From the NCBI RefSeq assembly GCF_900103215.1, contig NZ_FNGV01000013.1:1-64000 (forward strand): DNA of 64,000 nucleotides. Reading direction: 5' to 3'. Source of the DNA: Kriegella aquimaris. GTDB taxonomy: Bacteria > Bacteroidota > Bacteroidia > Flavobacteriales > Flavobacteriaceae. A program made the translations under genes and the position numbers. The notes below the pieces were generated by a model. It ran no database searches. It saw nothing but the letters and a program-made list of their open reading frames with translations, and was not told the origin of the DNA. Below are positions 28,001 to 36,469 of the stretch, piece after piece (positions within the stretch are counted from its first letter, which is position 1; the number at the start of each line of letters is the position of its first letter).

Positions 28001-29296
28001 AAGTATTTTGTTTGAGCTTAAAGAGTTACTATTGCCATACTCGTGGCTGTAATGTTCGTATGTCTTTTTTTCTTCGTTAAAAAGGTTGAGACCTCCGTCA
28101 TAGGCACTAATCCAAATTCTTCCCTTGTCATCTTGTAATACGGATTGTACGATTTTTTCATTAAGGCCCTGGGCATTGTCAGGTTGATAATAATAATGGC
28201 CGAATGAATACTTTGAGGGGTCTAATTTGCTTACGCCTTTGTCATAACTCCCTATCCATAGAATACCGCTATCGTCTTCTAAAAAGGTCGAAGGTTTATC
28301 ATTTGGCAAGGAAAACGAATCAAAGTGATTGTTTACGATTTGCTGCTCCACTTTTTTTTCCTCTTTGTTGAGAAGAAAAAGGCCGTGACCATCTGAAGAC
28401 ACCCAAATGACACCGTGATTGTCTTGATGTAGATTTCTATAGGGTATATGGACATCTGCGAACGAGAGATGGGTAAAGGAATTATTTTTCCGGGACCATA
28501 AAATTAGGTTCGAAAGGTCGTTTCCGATCCAAAAATCATCATCGGAATCTACAAACACATTTTTAGGCAAATGATTTAATTCATAAGGTCGCTCATAGTC
28601 GATATGTACCCGCTCAAAATTATCCGTCTTCCCGTTATACCGATTAAGATATCGGCCACCGGTAACCAGCCAAACCTCATTTTGCCCATCTACAATAATC
28701 GAATTCACACTATTGTGGTCCAATGAATAGGCATTGGATTCATCGTTCATATAATATGAAAATTCTAATTTATCTTGAGTTATTAGATCGCCCTGAAACA
28801 TTATTTTTATAGCACCATTATTCGTTGCCGCCCATAACACATTGTTTTTTTCATCATACAATACATCGTTAATAACTTTTCTCGGGCTATTTGAAAGAGA
28901 CAATTGCCTATATAGGCCTATTCGGTAGAATTGATCGGTTTTTTTATTAAAAACATTCAGGCCGTTGTTTGTGCCAACCCAAATGTTACCATACTTGTCT
29001 TCAGTTATTGCATTTATTCTATTATTGCTTATCGAGGTTGAATCATTCAAAATAGAACGGTAGATTTCAAACTCGTATCCGTTATATTTATTCAGTCCAT
29101 CTATGGTGGCAAACCATAAAAACCCTTCGCTATCTTGAAATATTTCAGTACAAGTACTGCTGGACAGACCCTCGGCCGTGTCAAGATTTTCAAATTTAAG
29201 GTTAGGAAATTGGGAATACGTAAGAGATATGGCCGATAGCCATATCAGCAAATAAAAGACAATCTTCACTTTTCCCAAACTTCTGCGTCGTTCCAT
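25097..29296 (-). CDS. hybrid two-component system regulator (HTCS) with AraC output
   Basis: About 1,399 residues joining sensor kinase and response regulator in one chain. After a signal/anchor (VKIVFYLLIWLSAISLTYS), some 700 residues of two-component propeller repeats (Reg_prop; e.g. DNHGVIWVSSDGHGLFLLNK) form the periplasmic sugar sensor. A Y_Y_Y domain and a membrane helix near 822-845 follow. The histidine kinase has H870 in SHEFRTPL, the HATPase region spans about 970-1080, and the receiver has phospho-acceptor D1194 (IIISDVMMPKMDGF). The AraC-type HTH occupies about 1289-1399. ATG 29296 (MERRRSLGKV) precedes the hydrophobic segment; the open frame extends to 29362. Its position converging on susD makes it the likely regulator of the left PUL (inference). 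Confidence 0.94.
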   Translation of the reverse strand: MERRRSLGKVKIVFYLLIWLSAISLTYSQFPNLKFENLDTAEGLSSSTCTEIFQDSEGFLWFATIDGLNKYNGYEFEIYRSILNDSTSISNNRINAITEDKYGNIWVGTNNGLNVFNKKTDQFYRIGLYRQLSLSNSPRKVINDVLYDEKNNVLWAATNNGAIKIMFQGDLITQDKLEFSYYMNDESNAYSLDHNSVNSIIVDGQNEVWLVTGGRYLNRYNGKTDNFERVHIDYERPYELNHLPKNVFVDSDDDFWIGNDLSNLILWSRKNNSFTHLSFADVHIPYRNLHQDNHGVIWVSSDGHGLFLLNKEEKKVEQQIVNNHFDSFSLPNDKPSTFLEDDSGILWIGSYDKGVSKLDPSKYSFGHYYYQPDNAQGLNEKIVQSVLQDDKGRIWISAYDGGLNLFNEEKKTYEHYSHEYGNSNSLSSNKILYTFDSSDGKIWICTLDGGLNSFDPEKGRFMRYAYRPTDPSSIGQNSVWAGVEDHQKRLWLGLRTEGLSLFDPHRQIFHNYKNTSLNENGLSSNSVLRLFIDSKNRLLVGTTLGLNVVELDEIQEYAPEQMQFSEVRENGVQGNRINYISEDHLGNIWLGTDNGILKLDSGLKLIKSYSSLNGLPNNLVVGIKEDDNYNFWISTKSGLSFLNPTTHQFRNFNVHDGLQGSEFQTQSIEKTRDGRILVGGINGFNIFHPDDITFPSSVVLKPQITDFKLNNKKVVQGDTVNGRVLINDALDSEEKLKLRYNENYISFEFVALYFENPEQVQYAYKMHGLDDDFLNIGNNRVVNHSNLQPGNYVFEVKASVDGEWVDAGATRLNIEILPPFWKTWWLYCIYVLVGGLLFWAIMYYYTQKVRENQRHELDQMKLQFFVNVSHEFRTPLTLILNPIDNILSNVNETSPIKSSALTIQRSARRLLHLMNQLLDYRKMDVGMSPLQLEKGNIVRFCEDIFSLFEGLASKKEIDYRFKSGSENITTLFDQDKVEKIITNLISNAIKFTNNGGVITVSMKKVSRTEKIYDSLFFTREKLGDYVEIIVEDSGVGLDKEQLKNIFSRFYNLDVTKSGTGIGLNFTKALVEMHGGDISVESQHKKGTKFMVRLPLNLKAQREKVETVKNEFRINSMKAAEYDMLIANEEIDVVPKKAQSEQTNLQTVLIVEDNKELRIHLTNDLKSVYNVKEAANGEKGLKMARKYYPDIIISDVMMPKMDGFELCRQIKTEFETSHIPVLLLTAKSQDDDRVTGYHSGADAYLAKPFVTRVLKARVSNLLEARKRLRQRFSEVGGIFPSSEVTSNNIDEAFLDKATKIVLDNISDMDFKQDHLLKELGVGRSQLFRKISSLTGNNPSYFIRTVRLRYASELLRKKEYSIKEVSYMIGFNSTAYFSKTFKELFDLTPTEFMEGKLKSDV

Positions 29297-29687
29297 ATCA
29301 TGCACAAAAATACGTTCAAACCAATAAGACATGAGGCTTGAGCTTATTCTACATACAATCAAAGTTATTGAAAAGAATTGGTTTTTATTTATCCTTCCGA
29401 ACCCATGGCATTATGTGTAGATTTCAAAATTTACTATTAAAATGTTTGTCGGGAAGTCTGAAATTGAATCTGAAAATGAGAAAAATCAACCATTTGAAAA
29501 CTATTCCTTCAAAGTGGACTTCGATTTGGAAATTATAATACGTGAAGTTTTAATGTTTCCGTCTATTCTAGCTTTCTTTATCTTTCAAAAAAATATTCAA
29601 TAGGAATAAGGCTAACCTCTTTGTGAATACAAATCGATAATATGCAATGGCATAGATCCTTCGTTCTTCACTATTCGGTGGAAGATA
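29297..29687. other. intergenic region between two sensor kinases
   Basis: A 391-bp AT-rich gap upstream of the hybrid regulator and downstream of the hybrid kinase, both leftward. It should contain the regulator's promoter. No repeat, hairpin with T-tract or credible small gene was found. Confidence 0.5.
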
Positions 29688-31358
29688 CTATTTATTTACT
29701 ATTTCTTCTATTTTGTTGAGCAGATTTTCTGGGTCGAAGGGCTTGAAAATAAAGCCGTCCATACCACTTTCATGCATTTTGTCTTTCACCTCTTGAAATA
29801 CGGAGGCCGATAAAGCAAGAATGGGCACAGTGGTATTAAATTTTCTTATTTTTTCAGCTGCCATATAACCATCCATTACGGGCATTTGAATATCCATCAA
29901 AATTACATGATAGTTATTTTCCTGTGCTTTGTTAACGGCAACTAGACCATCATAAGCAACGTCTACCACTAAGTTGGCCTTCTCTAAAATTTGTTTTCCC
30001 ACCATAACATTGATTTGATTGTCTTCTACCAACAATACTTTTTTTCCCTTTAAATCATGTACTCTCTTTTGGGTGATTTGGTCCAACTCTTGACTTGAGG
30101 CCAACTTTAGTTCCAAATTGAAATAAAAGCGACTTCCGACTCCCATTTGGCTTTCAACCCGTACCACCGAGCCCATGGCTTCAATTATACCTTTAACAAT
30201 AGGCAACCCAAGCCCGGTTCCACCGTATATACGATTCGTATTACTTGAGGCTTGCGTAAAGGCCTGCCAAACTTTTTTTTGTTGTTCTTCATCAATACCA
30301 ATTCCTGTATCTATGATTTCGGTGCGTATGCGTACGCTGTCATTTGTCTCGGTTTCTTTTACGATTTTCAAAGTCACGCTACCTTCGTCGGTGAACTTAA
30401 TAGCGTTGGAAACTAGATTATTGATTACCTGATTGAAACGAACAATATCTAACCAAACAATAGGAAGTTCATCATCAATTTCCAATTCCAAAGTAATTCC
30501 TTTACGTAAGCAACTGGGCTCATGAATCTTTTTTATCTGTTTCACCGCTGCTAAAATGTTAGTAGGAATTGGATCAAGCTCAATTTTTGTTGATTCCATT
30601 TTACTAAAATCCAAAACATTATTCAGTAAATTCAGCAGTATTTTTCCAGAGTAATTTAACGCCTCTATATTCTGCATTTGGTCCTCCCGAGGATTCGAAT
30701 CACCTAATATATGCGAGAGACCCGTGATTGCATTTAATGGAGTCCGTATCTCATGGCTCATCATACTTAAAAACCTAGACTTGGCATTTGATGCTTCAAT
30801 GGCCTCTTCACGCTGATTGTGTATTTTAGAATAAAAACCAGCATTTATAAAGGAGAAATATATCAATTGATACGTTACTAGGATAATGGTGGTAAAAATG
30901 GAAATGGGATAAATATATCTTCCTGCCAGTACTGGATCCATATGGGTACTGGTAAAGAGATTAAAATCGGTAAAATATAAGAGAAACCAAAATATCATCG
31001 ACAAGCCTGAAAATATTGCGATAAAAAGTTTTTCCCGTCTAAAGGAAAACAATACAAAAGGCAATGCCATGGCAAACATCAGGATAAATTCTACACTACC
31101 GGCTTTTCCAATAAATGAGGCAGTCAGGGTAACACTAAAACTAAAGGCAATCATATAGATAAAACGTGCCACTGTAAGATTTCCTCTTCTGGAGATAATT
31201 GCGGAAAGGATAAAAAGAGTCCCTGTGAAGGCAATATAGGTGCTTAATTCATTCATATTAAGCATTCTAGATACAATAAACCAAATTATTGCTATAGCGG
31301 TAGTCAATAATGAAAGTGTAAAGACAAGGCTTACCCTTCTTTTAGAAAATTCTGACAT
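29688..31358 (-). CDS. membrane hybrid histidine kinase with C-terminal receiver
   Basis: A 556-residue inner-membrane protein. The first roughly 180 residues form about six membrane helices with no obvious ligand domain (e.g. FILMFAMALPFVLFSF, IFTTIILVTYQLIYFSF). The dimerisation/phosphoacceptor domain has H202 in SHEIRTPLNA; the ATPase domain shows NLVSNAIKFTDEG and GGTGLGLPIVKGIIEAMG. The C-terminal receiver carries D489 in VILMDIQMPVMDGY and a conserved Lys in FIFKPFDPENLL. There is no DNA-binding output, so phosphoryl transfer to a separate partner is expected. It shares direction with the PUL regulator but has a 391-bp gap, so a shared operon is uncertain. The signal sensed is unknown. 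Confidence 0.9.
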   Translation of the reverse strand: MSEFSKRRVSLVFTLSLLTTAIAIIWFIVSRMLNMNELSTYIAFTGTLFILSAIISRRGNLTVARFIYMIAFSFSVTLTASFIGKAGSVEFILMFAMALPFVLFSFRREKLFIAIFSGLSMIFWFLLYFTDFNLFTSTHMDPVLAGRYIYPISIFTTIILVTYQLIYFSFINAGFYSKIHNQREEAIEASNAKSRFLSMMSHEIRTPLNAITGLSHILGDSNPREDQMQNIEALNYSGKILLNLLNNVLDFSKMESTKIELDPIPTNILAAVKQIKKIHEPSCLRKGITLELEIDDELPIVWLDIVRFNQVINNLVSNAIKFTDEGSVTLKIVKETETNDSVRIRTEIIDTGIGIDEEQQKKVWQAFTQASSNTNRIYGGTGLGLPIVKGIIEAMGSVVRVESQMGVGSRFYFNLELKLASSQELDQITQKRVHDLKGKKVLLVEDNQINVMVGKQILEKANLVVDVAYDGLVAVNKAQENNYHVILMDIQMPVMDGYMAAEKIRKFNTTVPILALSASVFQEVKDKMHESGMDGFIFKPFDPENLLNKIEEIVNK

Positions 31359-31791
31359 AATTTAGGCGTTTTTATGTAAGACAAATATAAGGTAACGGTT
31401 CCAAAACCAACTTACCCCCTTTCAGTTGTCTGATTTTTATTTTATCAAAATATCACTTTCTGCTGCCATGTCGTTCTTCTTATTTTCTAATAGTTATCCA
31501 GCGGATGGAAATCGAAACAATAATTGAACTTCTATTGGTGACGTAGTGACTCCCCAAAGAGGTTTTACAAATACAAAACGCTTTTTGGGGTTTGATATTT
31601 GATTAATTCTAAAAATTTATTGACCAAAATGCGATAAATCTGCAAGGACCATTTAGAAATAGAATCAAAAATTTCTACAAATACTTCCTGAACAATGCAT
31701 CCCATATTCTTAATTTGGGATGAGGGTTACGAATGGCTTTGGGCCATATCAAAATAACAACTCATTGTTTCCTATCGCTTATTGAAAAAAT
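31359..31791. other. intergenic region with two hairpins
   Basis: This 433-bp gap lies between the hybrid kinase start and the end of the PLP-decarboxylase operon. A long imperfect hairpin runs 31552-31590 (CCCCAAA pairing TTTGGGG with inner GTTTT/AAAAC), and a shorter one at 31698-31722 (CATCCCA/TGGGATG, 11-base loop). Neither has a good T-tract in the leftward direction; they may still end the operon from 33285. No gene was found. Confidence 0.45.
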
Positions 31792-33285
31792 TTAGTTTTC
31801 CTTCATATCAACAGTTTCTTTCTCGCGTATAAGATTTGAATCGTTGTGAATATGTTCGACTTCTAAATTTTCAGCCTCGCGGTTTATATAGAGGTTTTGG
31901 GAAAGTTCAAAAAGATGGGCTTCCGTTTCGTAGAAATGCATCATATAGCCCGCAGTATTAACAAAAGCGACATAGTCGCCACGGGACGGCAATCTCGGAA
32001 AGACCAGTTTTCTTTTGAGCAATACATCTTGCTCCAAACAGTAAGCCCCCGTAAAATAGACCTCAGCGGATTCGTTTTCTTCGGTTTCAGAACGATAAAT
32101 GACGAACGGATCTAGCAAAAAATCTGCACTTGAACTCTTTAACTGACTCATATTCATCTCAAGACCCACTAACCAATTGCCCTTGGCATCACGTTTTCTA
32201 TGTGCGACTGTGCCCAGTGTTAGACCCACTTGATTCAGTAAAGAACGTCCCGGCTCGATACGCATTTGAATGTTAGCTTCTTTTATTAGCTCTGCCACCG
32301 TTTGACCATTTTCATTTTTATAACTCAAAACTTCGCTTAAAAATTTTGCGCCGTTGACCTCATTGTAATAGGGATAGGTTTTCAAATCACCTTGAAGTTG
32401 ATACTTATCGTTCAAAGAAAACCCCAGCCCGTTATTATTAAAAGTTATTGCCTCCCCTTTTCCCAATACAGCATCTTTTAGGTTATTTTGAAAAGTCACC
32501 CATTCGGCTTTCGACTCTAAATAGTTCATCAATATTCCGCCACCTATGTCCAAAAATTCGATATGGTGACCCATCTGACGAAATTGTTGAACAATCGTTA
32601 AACTTTGAATTGTAGCCTCGCCCCGCTCCTCGATAGAATATCCATCCAAGTGAAAATGAAAACCAGTCAATTGTAAGTTCTTAAAAGTAGATGAATCAGA
32701 AAACCAAACTTTCAAATTGTATACATCTTGCTCGATATCAAAGCCGAACCTGCTATACAATTTTTGCTTCCCGACTTGAAAACCACTTATGCGTAAACCA
32801 ATGGTTGCTTTTTGATTCAAATCTCCGGCAACTTTGTTTGCCAATTGCAATTCGTCTAGATTATCAATGATTATAGGAATCTGATTTTGTATAGCCAGTC
32901 GCATGAGTGCCTCATTCTTTATAGCTGCGGTCAGCACTACATTGTCGTTCGTACCTCCTAATGAAATCGCCTGTTCCAACTCCCGATAGCTGGCCGTGTC
33001 TACACCTATGCCAAACTCTATGGCCGACTTGACGAGAATTTGGCTTTTGTTCGCCTTTCGGGCAAAGTATATTTGACCGTTGACCTCAAAATTTTCAAAA
33101 ACTTCTTGATACTCCATTATATTTTTATGGAACGAGGGAATATGATGCACATTAATAGGCGAACCATATTTCTCGACGAGTTCTTCTACTAACTCCGAAT
33201 TGCCCATGAACTGATGCATCCACGTACTTGTTATTGGCGTTAGTTGATTTTTTCCAGTTGATTTAAAATAGGTATTATTATCCAT
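31792..33285 (-). CDS. Y4yA-type PLP-dependent decarboxylase-like enzyme
   Basis: A 497-residue fold-type III PLP enzyme related to diaminopimelate and ornithine decarboxylases. The N-terminal LTPITSTWMHQFMG and EKYGSPINVH are typical of the Y4yA subfamily. K77 in YFARKANK is the PLP lysine. TGFHFHLDGYS, FLDIGGGIL and MRIEPGRSLL give the phosphate-binding and barrel motifs, and CLEQDVLL is the C-terminal active-site Cys/Asp segment. It probably decarboxylates an amino-acid-like intermediate made by the two upstream enzymes. It overlaps the preceding gene by 8 bp (translational coupling). The relation to SbnH-like decarboxylases of siderophore pathways is inference. The product is unknown. Confidence 0.85.
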   Translation of the reverse strand: MDNNTYFKSTGKNQLTPITSTWMHQFMGNSELVEELVEKYGSPINVHHIPSFHKNIMEYQEVFENFEVNGQIYFARKANKSQILVKSAIEFGIGVDTASYRELEQAISLGGTNDNVVLTAAIKNEALMRLAIQNQIPIIIDNLDELQLANKVAGDLNQKATIGLRISGFQVGKQKLYSRFGFDIEQDVYNLKVWFSDSSTFKNLQLTGFHFHLDGYSIEERGEATIQSLTIVQQFRQMGHHIEFLDIGGGILMNYLESKAEWVTFQNNLKDAVLGKGEAITFNNNGLGFSLNDKYQLQGDLKTYPYYNEVNGAKFLSEVLSYKNENGQTVAELIKEANIQMRIEPGRSLLNQVGLTLGTVAHRKRDAKGNWLVGLEMNMSQLKSSSADFLLDPFVIYRSETEENESAEVYFTGAYCLEQDVLLKRKLVFPRLPSRGDYVAFVNTAGYMMHFYETEAHLFELSQNLYINREAENLEVEHIHNDSNLIREKETVDMKEN

Positions 33286-35107
33286 TATAAATTTTTGATT
33301 TCTTTGATTTAATTGTGGTTGCCTTGTAGTTTTTCAAAACGTTCAGGGCCCATTGTGAGGCAAAATTATTTCTGGTTCGCGAGAGTGTATCGTTATCATA
33401 AGTAATTCTTTCGGTCGGCGTACCATAAAGTGATATATTGAGTATAGGATAACCGTTATGGTCAACGGCCCTACCTTGTCTGTCAATTTCGGGGCAACCA
33501 GCCTCATAAGTAGTATCATCGGAGATTGTGAACGGGCGTAACAACCCATTTTTTCGCATGTTCGAAAACAATAAAGACCAATCTTTAGTTGAATCTAAGG
33601 TGGGAATTCTTGCATCTATCAATACATCAACTTTTTGAAAATTAAACTGATTTGTACAGATACCCCACCCTTCATTCAAGGTTTGAACTTCCGGCTTCTC
33701 GGAAAAATCTAAATCAATAAGGCCGGTTTCAACGAGTGCCACCATTTTTTTCATATTCAGCAGCGGCGGACCATAAGAAATTCTGTTCAATATTGAGCGG
33801 TATTGCGAATCGAATAGGGCTTGCGAATCAGCTGTCATTCCCCCAAAACTATAAATAGCATTAAAAGTTTCACTTAATCTGCCCCAGGTCGTGGCTGCTG
33901 CCATAAATGCACTTGATTCGGAACCGAGCGCCGCCTCTTTTAAAAGATAATGCCAATAAGCAAGAGCACCAAGCTCTGACACGGATTCATCAAAAGGTTT
34001 GGCTTTAAATAAATCTGTAAAATTAAACCTGTAAACTTGAGGGTACTGCTCATGAAAGACCCTGATCTGTTTATCTAAACTTCTTAAGTTCTTATCGGGA
34101 TAAAAACTCAAGTCATGGCTCTCGAATACAATTCGATAATAACGATACTGCATCTCCGAAATTAGTAGCGGCAACATATGTTTAGCAAAACTGATTTTTT
34201 GGTTTGAACCTGCTTGTGCCTTGATATTTTCGGGAGTAAAATATATGGGTTTATAAGGAAGTAAACCCTCATTAGCGTTGCGCGGAATCATGGGCATACC
34301 ACTTCTTGAAAAGGGAAATATCTTGCTTGGCTCTCGACCAGACGGCATGTAAATCAACCTTCCGTTCTTCAATTTTTCAAACCGGCCTCCCCTACCTTCC
34401 GTCAGGGCCAAAACGGTGTCAATAAAAGTTAATCCAAGACCTTTTACGGCTACTCTGGTATTTGCCTTTATTGGTGCCAATTTTTCTTCAACAGGATAAA
34501 CAAAAGGGATAAAAGCTTGGTGATCTATATCCGGTGCACAACTATCTTTATCCCTTTCAAGTTTGGCCTTGCAACTTGAGTGTCCCGTTGTGAGCAATAC
34601 TTCATTTACCTTCAAAGTTGTTGATAGTCTACTATACTGACTTACATACCTTAAAAGCAATTCATCCCCATGAGGTTTAACATCAGTTACCTCTGTTTTA
34701 TGTTTGATAATTTGAATGGACTTTTTTGCATGCTTCTCCAATAAATTGAAACAATAGATAAGATATTCACCGACCGTTCGTCGTGGGGAGAATCCATTTT
34801 CAGAATCACCTATGGAAGGACCACCATTTTTATCCAACCATGCTACAAAATCCAACCTTTCGGGAACGATTGATTCAGGATGTTCCTTTAGCCAGACATT
34901 TATATTTCTATTGGGATAATTCATTAACAAATATTCCGGTTGATTGGGATGATATATTTCTCCCGCCCCAAAAACCCCGGTTTTCTCAAAGAGATGAACT
35001 TCGATGTTTGAATCATTATTCTCTTGGTGCAATCGTGCCAATAATCGCTCGAATGCATAAAGCCCTTTTGGCCCCACCCCAATAATAGCTATACTATATG
35101 GACGCAT
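33278..35107 (-). CDS. FAD/NAD(P)-binding protein of the SbnA-Y4yA operon
   Basis: A 609-residue protein with an N-terminal dinucleotide-binding fold: SIAIIGVGPKGLYAFERLLA (GxGxxG variant), then HLFEKTGVFGAGEIYHPNQP, as in the NAD_binding_9 group of FAD/NAD(P) proteins. A second nucleotide-binding patch, TRVAVKGLGLTFIDTVLAL, occurs near residue 220. The region after about 330 is family-specific and unrecognised. It overlaps both neighbours (8 bp with the decarboxylase, 14 bp with the SbnA-like gene), so the three proteins should be made together. A redox step on an amino-acid-derived intermediate is the natural guess. It is not an SbnB (ornithine cyclodeaminase-like) protein. Confidence 0.78.
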   Translation of the reverse strand: MRPYSIAIIGVGPKGLYAFERLLARLHQENNDSNIEVHLFEKTGVFGAGEIYHPNQPEYLLMNYPNRNINVWLKEHPESIVPERLDFVAWLDKNGGPSIGDSENGFSPRRTVGEYLIYCFNLLEKHAKKSIQIIKHKTEVTDVKPHGDELLLRYVSQYSRLSTTLKVNEVLLTTGHSSCKAKLERDKDSCAPDIDHQAFIPFVYPVEEKLAPIKANTRVAVKGLGLTFIDTVLALTEGRGGRFEKLKNGRLIYMPSGREPSKIFPFSRSGMPMIPRNANEGLLPYKPIYFTPENIKAQAGSNQKISFAKHMLPLLISEMQYRYYRIVFESHDLSFYPDKNLRSLDKQIRVFHEQYPQVYRFNFTDLFKAKPFDESVSELGALAYWHYLLKEAALGSESSAFMAAATTWGRLSETFNAIYSFGGMTADSQALFDSQYRSILNRISYGPPLLNMKKMVALVETGLIDLDFSEKPEVQTLNEGWGICTNQFNFQKVDVLIDARIPTLDSTKDWSLLFSNMRKNGLLRPFTISDDTTYEAGCPEIDRQGRAVDHNGYPILNISLYGTPTERITYDNDTLSRTRNNFASQWALNVLKNYKATTIKSKKSKIYNG

Positions 35108-36116
35108 TTACAAAGGTTTTGAATTTTGTTCTTCTTAGTGGGTCAGAAAATGTATCCGGAGTATTTTCCCCATCAATATTTTCCCTTACCCAATCATCAT
35201 TATAAACTGTATCTAAATAGCGTTCCCCCCTATCGGGAAGTAAAAGAACGGATGTCGAATTCTTAGGTAGGCGCTCGGCATATTTTAAATAGGCCGATAC
35301 AATTCCACCAGATGACCCTCCGCAGAGTATCGCTTCTTCCTTTAGCAGCTTCCTACAACCTTTTATACATTCTGCATCCGATACATGAACCACATCATAT
35401 AGTTTCGATACATCAAGAAATTTTGAAGGCATTCCCGCACCATGGCCCGGAATTTTTCGCTTTCCTTCTTTATCTCCGAACAAGATGCTCCCGACCGCAT
35501 CTACTGCGATTAATTTAGTTTTTAATTCATTCTTTTCAATATAGTTGGCACAACCCATTAAAGTACCACAGGTGCTCGTAGCAATGAACAGATAATCTAA
35601 ATCATTGTGCAAGGCCCGCATAATTTCGTTCATTGTAGCATGATGGGCTTTTGGGTTATTCGGATTTCCGTATTGGTTCGACCATATACTATTAGGTATC
35701 GTAACCAACAACTCTTTTACCTTTTCTAAACGGGCCGCTAGTAAGCCTCCTTCTGGATGCGGCTCTTTTACCATTATGATTTCAGCTCCATAGGTAGTCA
35801 ATAACTTATGGGTTTGTGGGTTCAAATTAGGGTCAACGACCACCATAAGTTTTAAACCATAAAAGAGACAGGCTTGGGCCAGGCCAACTGCCATGTTTCC
35901 CGAACTCGACTCTATTATAGTACCTCCCCTACCGATTATTTCATTTCTCAGAAGTTCGGAAATGATTAGATATGAAGTTCTATCTTTCATACTACCAGCG
36001 GGATTTGAACCTTCGAGTTTGGCAAAAACGCGCTGTTGATCGTCGAAAATGTTATTGAGTCGTACCAGTGGCGTATGGCCGATGGCATCTAATATGTTTG
36101 TTGCTATATTTCTCAT
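35094..36116 (-). CDS. SbnA-like cysteine synthase-family PLP enzyme
   Basis: A 340-residue fold-type II PLP enzyme. K44 in GSMKDRTS is the PLP lysine, SSSGNMAVGLA the substrate loop and GGSSGGIVSAYL the phosphate cradle. The family-specific stretches VVVDPNLNPQTHKLLTTYGA, IAVDAVGSILFGDK, GCRKLLKEEAILCGG and LPDRGERYLDTVYNDDW resemble SbnA, which joins O-phosphoserine and glutamate on the way to 2,3-diaminopropionate, more than CysK/CysM. ATG 36116 (MRNIATNILDAIGHTP) follows an A/G-rich leader; the longer frame to 36164 adds 16 unconserved residues. First gene of a three-gene overlapping operon. Donor and acceptor substrates are inference. Confidence 0.83.
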   Translation of the reverse strand: MRNIATNILDAIGHTPLVRLNNIFDDQQRVFAKLEGSNPAGSMKDRTSYLIISELLRNEIIGRGGTIIESSSGNMAVGLAQACLFYGLKLMVVVDPNLNPQTHKLLTTYGAEIIMVKEPHPEGGLLAARLEKVKELLVTIPNSIWSNQYGNPNNPKAHHATMNEIMRALHNDLDYLFIATSTCGTLMGCANYIEKNELKTKLIAVDAVGSILFGDKEGKRKIPGHGAGMPSKFLDVSKLYDVVHVSDAECIKGCRKLLKEEAILCGGSSGGIVSAYLKYAERLPKNSTSVLLLPDRGERYLDTVYNDDWVRENIDGENTPDTFSDPLRRTKFKTFVNASI

Positions 36117-36469
36117 TTTTCTTTTTTTAACTACAATTACCAGATTGAAAATCGTGAATTTCATACGCTGTAATTGTACACTACGATATTATAAAAAGCG
36201 TATGATAGGCCTTAACTGCATACAGTCAAAATTTAATGCAATTCGAAATATTTTGAGCAATGGGTTATGTAGTACGCTTTATCCCTATAGATTTAAATTC
36301 AATTCCTGAAGCGCAATTCCGTAGTTAATTATTCAATTTCTTTGACTTCTCAGCCCACTTAAGGTTCTTTTAATGATACAGTCAAATACTAAACTTTTTG
36401 AGTTACAGTAATCGCATTTTCATGACTAGATTTCCTCCCATTTAAATGACATCTAATAATATATTCATC
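36117..36469. promoter_or_regulatory. divergent gap between SbnA-like operon and catalase
   Basis: A 353-bp AT-rich gap that must hold promoters for the leftward biosynthetic operon and the rightward catalase. No repeated operator or OxyR/Fur-like site could be picked out with confidence, and no gene is present. Confidence 0.4.

Noticed and set aside
33278-35107. SbnB-type ornithine cyclodeaminase-like enzyme in the SbnA-like operon
   Set aside because: The 609-residue protein has an FAD/NAD(P)-type N-terminal GVGPKG motif and is far longer than SbnB; it does not resemble that family.
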